Origin: Paraliobacillus zengyii | GTDB taxonomy: Bacteria > Bacillota > Bacilli > Bacillales > Amphibacillaceae | DNA length: 64,000 nt | Reading direction: 5' to 3' | Assembly (NCBI RefSeq): GCF_003268595.1 | Contig: NZ_CP029797.1 | Coordinates: forward strand, 641,501-705,500 | Part shown: positions 63,291 through 64,000 of the stretch, in pieces | How positions within the stretch are numbered: position 1 is the stretch's first letter | Layout of the letters: the number at the start of each line of letters is the position of its first letter | The notes under the pieces: model-generated | What the model was told of the DNA's origin: nothing | Databases searched by the model: none | What the model saw: only the letters and a program-made list of their open reading frames with translations | Made by a program: the position numbers and the translations under genes

Positions 63291-63965
63291 ATGAATTTCA
63301 TAACGAAGATTTTTGATGTTGAATCAGCGATCGCCAATTTTCTGTTCATTTTAAGTGGTCTACCAATGACAATTGCTGTCTCTTTCTTAGGGATGGCACT
63401 TGGTTTAGTCTTAGGGTTGTTTCTTGCATTAGGTAGGAGTTCAAAGCGAAAGTTTTTACGATATCCATCTAGAGTCTATATTTCATTTATGCGTGGTACA
63501 CCCATCCTTGTGTTTTTATTTATCTTGTATTTTGGTCTACCAGAAATTGGATTGGAATTCACAGCATATCAAGCAGCGGTGCTTGGATTTGGTTTAAATA
63601 GCGCAGCATATATCGCTGAAATAAATCGCTCTGCCCTAAATAGCGTAGATGACGGTCAATGGGAAGCGGCTTTAACGCTCGGTTTATCTTATGGAAAGAC
63701 ACTAAGAGGTATTATCTTACCACAAGCAGCCCGAATTGCTATTCCTCCGTTAACAAATATTTTCTTAGATTTAGTGAAAGCAACATCACTAGCAGCCGTT
63801 ATTACCGTACCAGAGTTATTTCAAAAAGCGCAAATCGCTGGTGGGAGAACATTTGATACGCTAACCATGTATATTGTAGTGGCTTTAATCTATTGGCCTT
63901 TATGCATTCTAATTTCAATTTTCCAGGAAAAGCTTGAAAAAAAGTACAGCCGTTTTGTAAACTAG
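63291..63965 (+). CDS. Amino-acid ABC transporter permease
   Basis: A 224-residue polar amino acid permease of the HisMQ type with about five helices. SGLPMTIAVSFLGMALGLVLGLFLALGR, FMRGTPILVFLFILYFGLP and the EAA loop EAALTLGLSYGKTLRGIILPQAARIAIPPLTN are clear. It is part of the same operon as the binding protein, and AAGGAG precedes the ATG. Confidence 0.92.
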   Translation: MNFITKIFDVESAIANFLFILSGLPMTIAVSFLGMALGLVLGLFLALGRSSKRKFLRYPSRVYISFMRGTPILVFLFILYFGLPEIGLEFTAYQAAVLGFGLNSAAYIAEINRSALNSVDDGQWEAALTLGLSYGKTLRGIILPQAARIAIPPLTNIFLDLVKATSLAAVITVPELFQKAQIAGGRTFDTLTMYIVVALIYWPLCILISIFQEKLEKKYSRFVN

Positions 63966-63994
63966 AGTTAGCTTAAAAGAAAGCGGTGTAAATA

Positions 63995-64000
63995 ATGGGA
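63995..64000 (+). CDS. Start of the next gene, probably the transporter ATPase (truncated)
   Basis: Only ATG-GGA is inside the window, after AAAGAAAGCGGTG. An ATP-binding subunit is expected here after the binding protein and permease, but this is not shown by the sequence. Confidence 0.4.

Noticed and set aside
1..64000. CRISPR arrays, tRNA or rRNA genes, prophage or transposase genes
   Set aside because: No regular direct repeats with spacers, no cloverleaf or rRNA-like sequence, and no integrase or transposase motifs were seen on either strand. A tRNAscan or ISfinder search could still reveal fragments.

Overview
The window looks like a chromosomal segment of a low-GC, spore-forming member of the Bacillaceae. 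The halophilic Oceanobacillus/Gracilibacillus/Virgibacillus group is my best guess, inferred from AT-rich coding sequence, strong AGGAGG-type ribosome binding sites, very acidic exported proteins, MreBH/YutF/YwbE/YfkJ-type genes, a Spo0E-like gene and sulfolactate genes. No rRNA, tRNA, CRISPR array, prophage or insertion sequence was found.

Layout. 1-12.1 kb is a glycoside locus: a reversed-domain, membrane-anchored GH3 protein, two closely similar ordinary-order GH3 paralogues flanking a GtrA protein and a family 2 glycosyltransferase, then an FGGY sugar kinase. 12.2-16.6 kb holds a DUF454 membrane protein, the ComB-ComA sulfolactate pair, a VOC protein, HIT and GNAT proteins and two very small genes (Spo0E-like and an unknown). 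16.7-19.1 kb holds BdbC/BdbD and an isolated PhnH-like gene. 19.3-35.1 kb is a complete reductive pyrimidine catabolic island: an NMT1-type ABC transporter divergent from beta-ureidopropionase, PreT, PreA, dihydropyrimidinase, a small unknown protein, a PucR-type regulator, CoA-acylating semialdehyde dehydrogenase, a class III aminotransferase and alanine dehydrogenase. Together these can turn uracil or thymine into acetyl-CoA or propionyl-CoA plus ammonia. A near-identical 25-bp sequence lies in the divergent promoter region and just before the semialdehyde dehydrogenase promoter, and is a good candidate operator.

35.2-47.6 kb carries YwbE, a CgeB-like glycosyltransferase, an EamA transporter, an acidic beta-helix-like lipoprotein, a CPBP protease and a DUF4129/DUF4350/MoxR/DUF58 cluster with an inverted SpoIIM gene and an RDD gene. 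47.7-50.2 kb has UPF0210 and ACT-domain genes behind a recognisable single-aptamer glycine riboswitch. Just upstream of that is a ~290-nt non-coding region with its own good promoter and an extensive nested fold, a candidate undescribed structured RNA. 50.2-64 kb is housekeeping: gndA and zwf (oxidative pentose phosphate), YutF, a PC4-like protein, MreBH, a MOSC protein, a GGDEF-EAL protein, an alanine/sodium symporter, a YfkJ-YfkI-YfkH-like operon and the start of an amino-acid ABC transporter operon. Copies of a Bacillaceae-type intergenic stem-loop repeat occur at about 18.2, 27.2 and 54.6 kb.

All calls come from reading the sequence and remembered family features. No database search or folding program was run.
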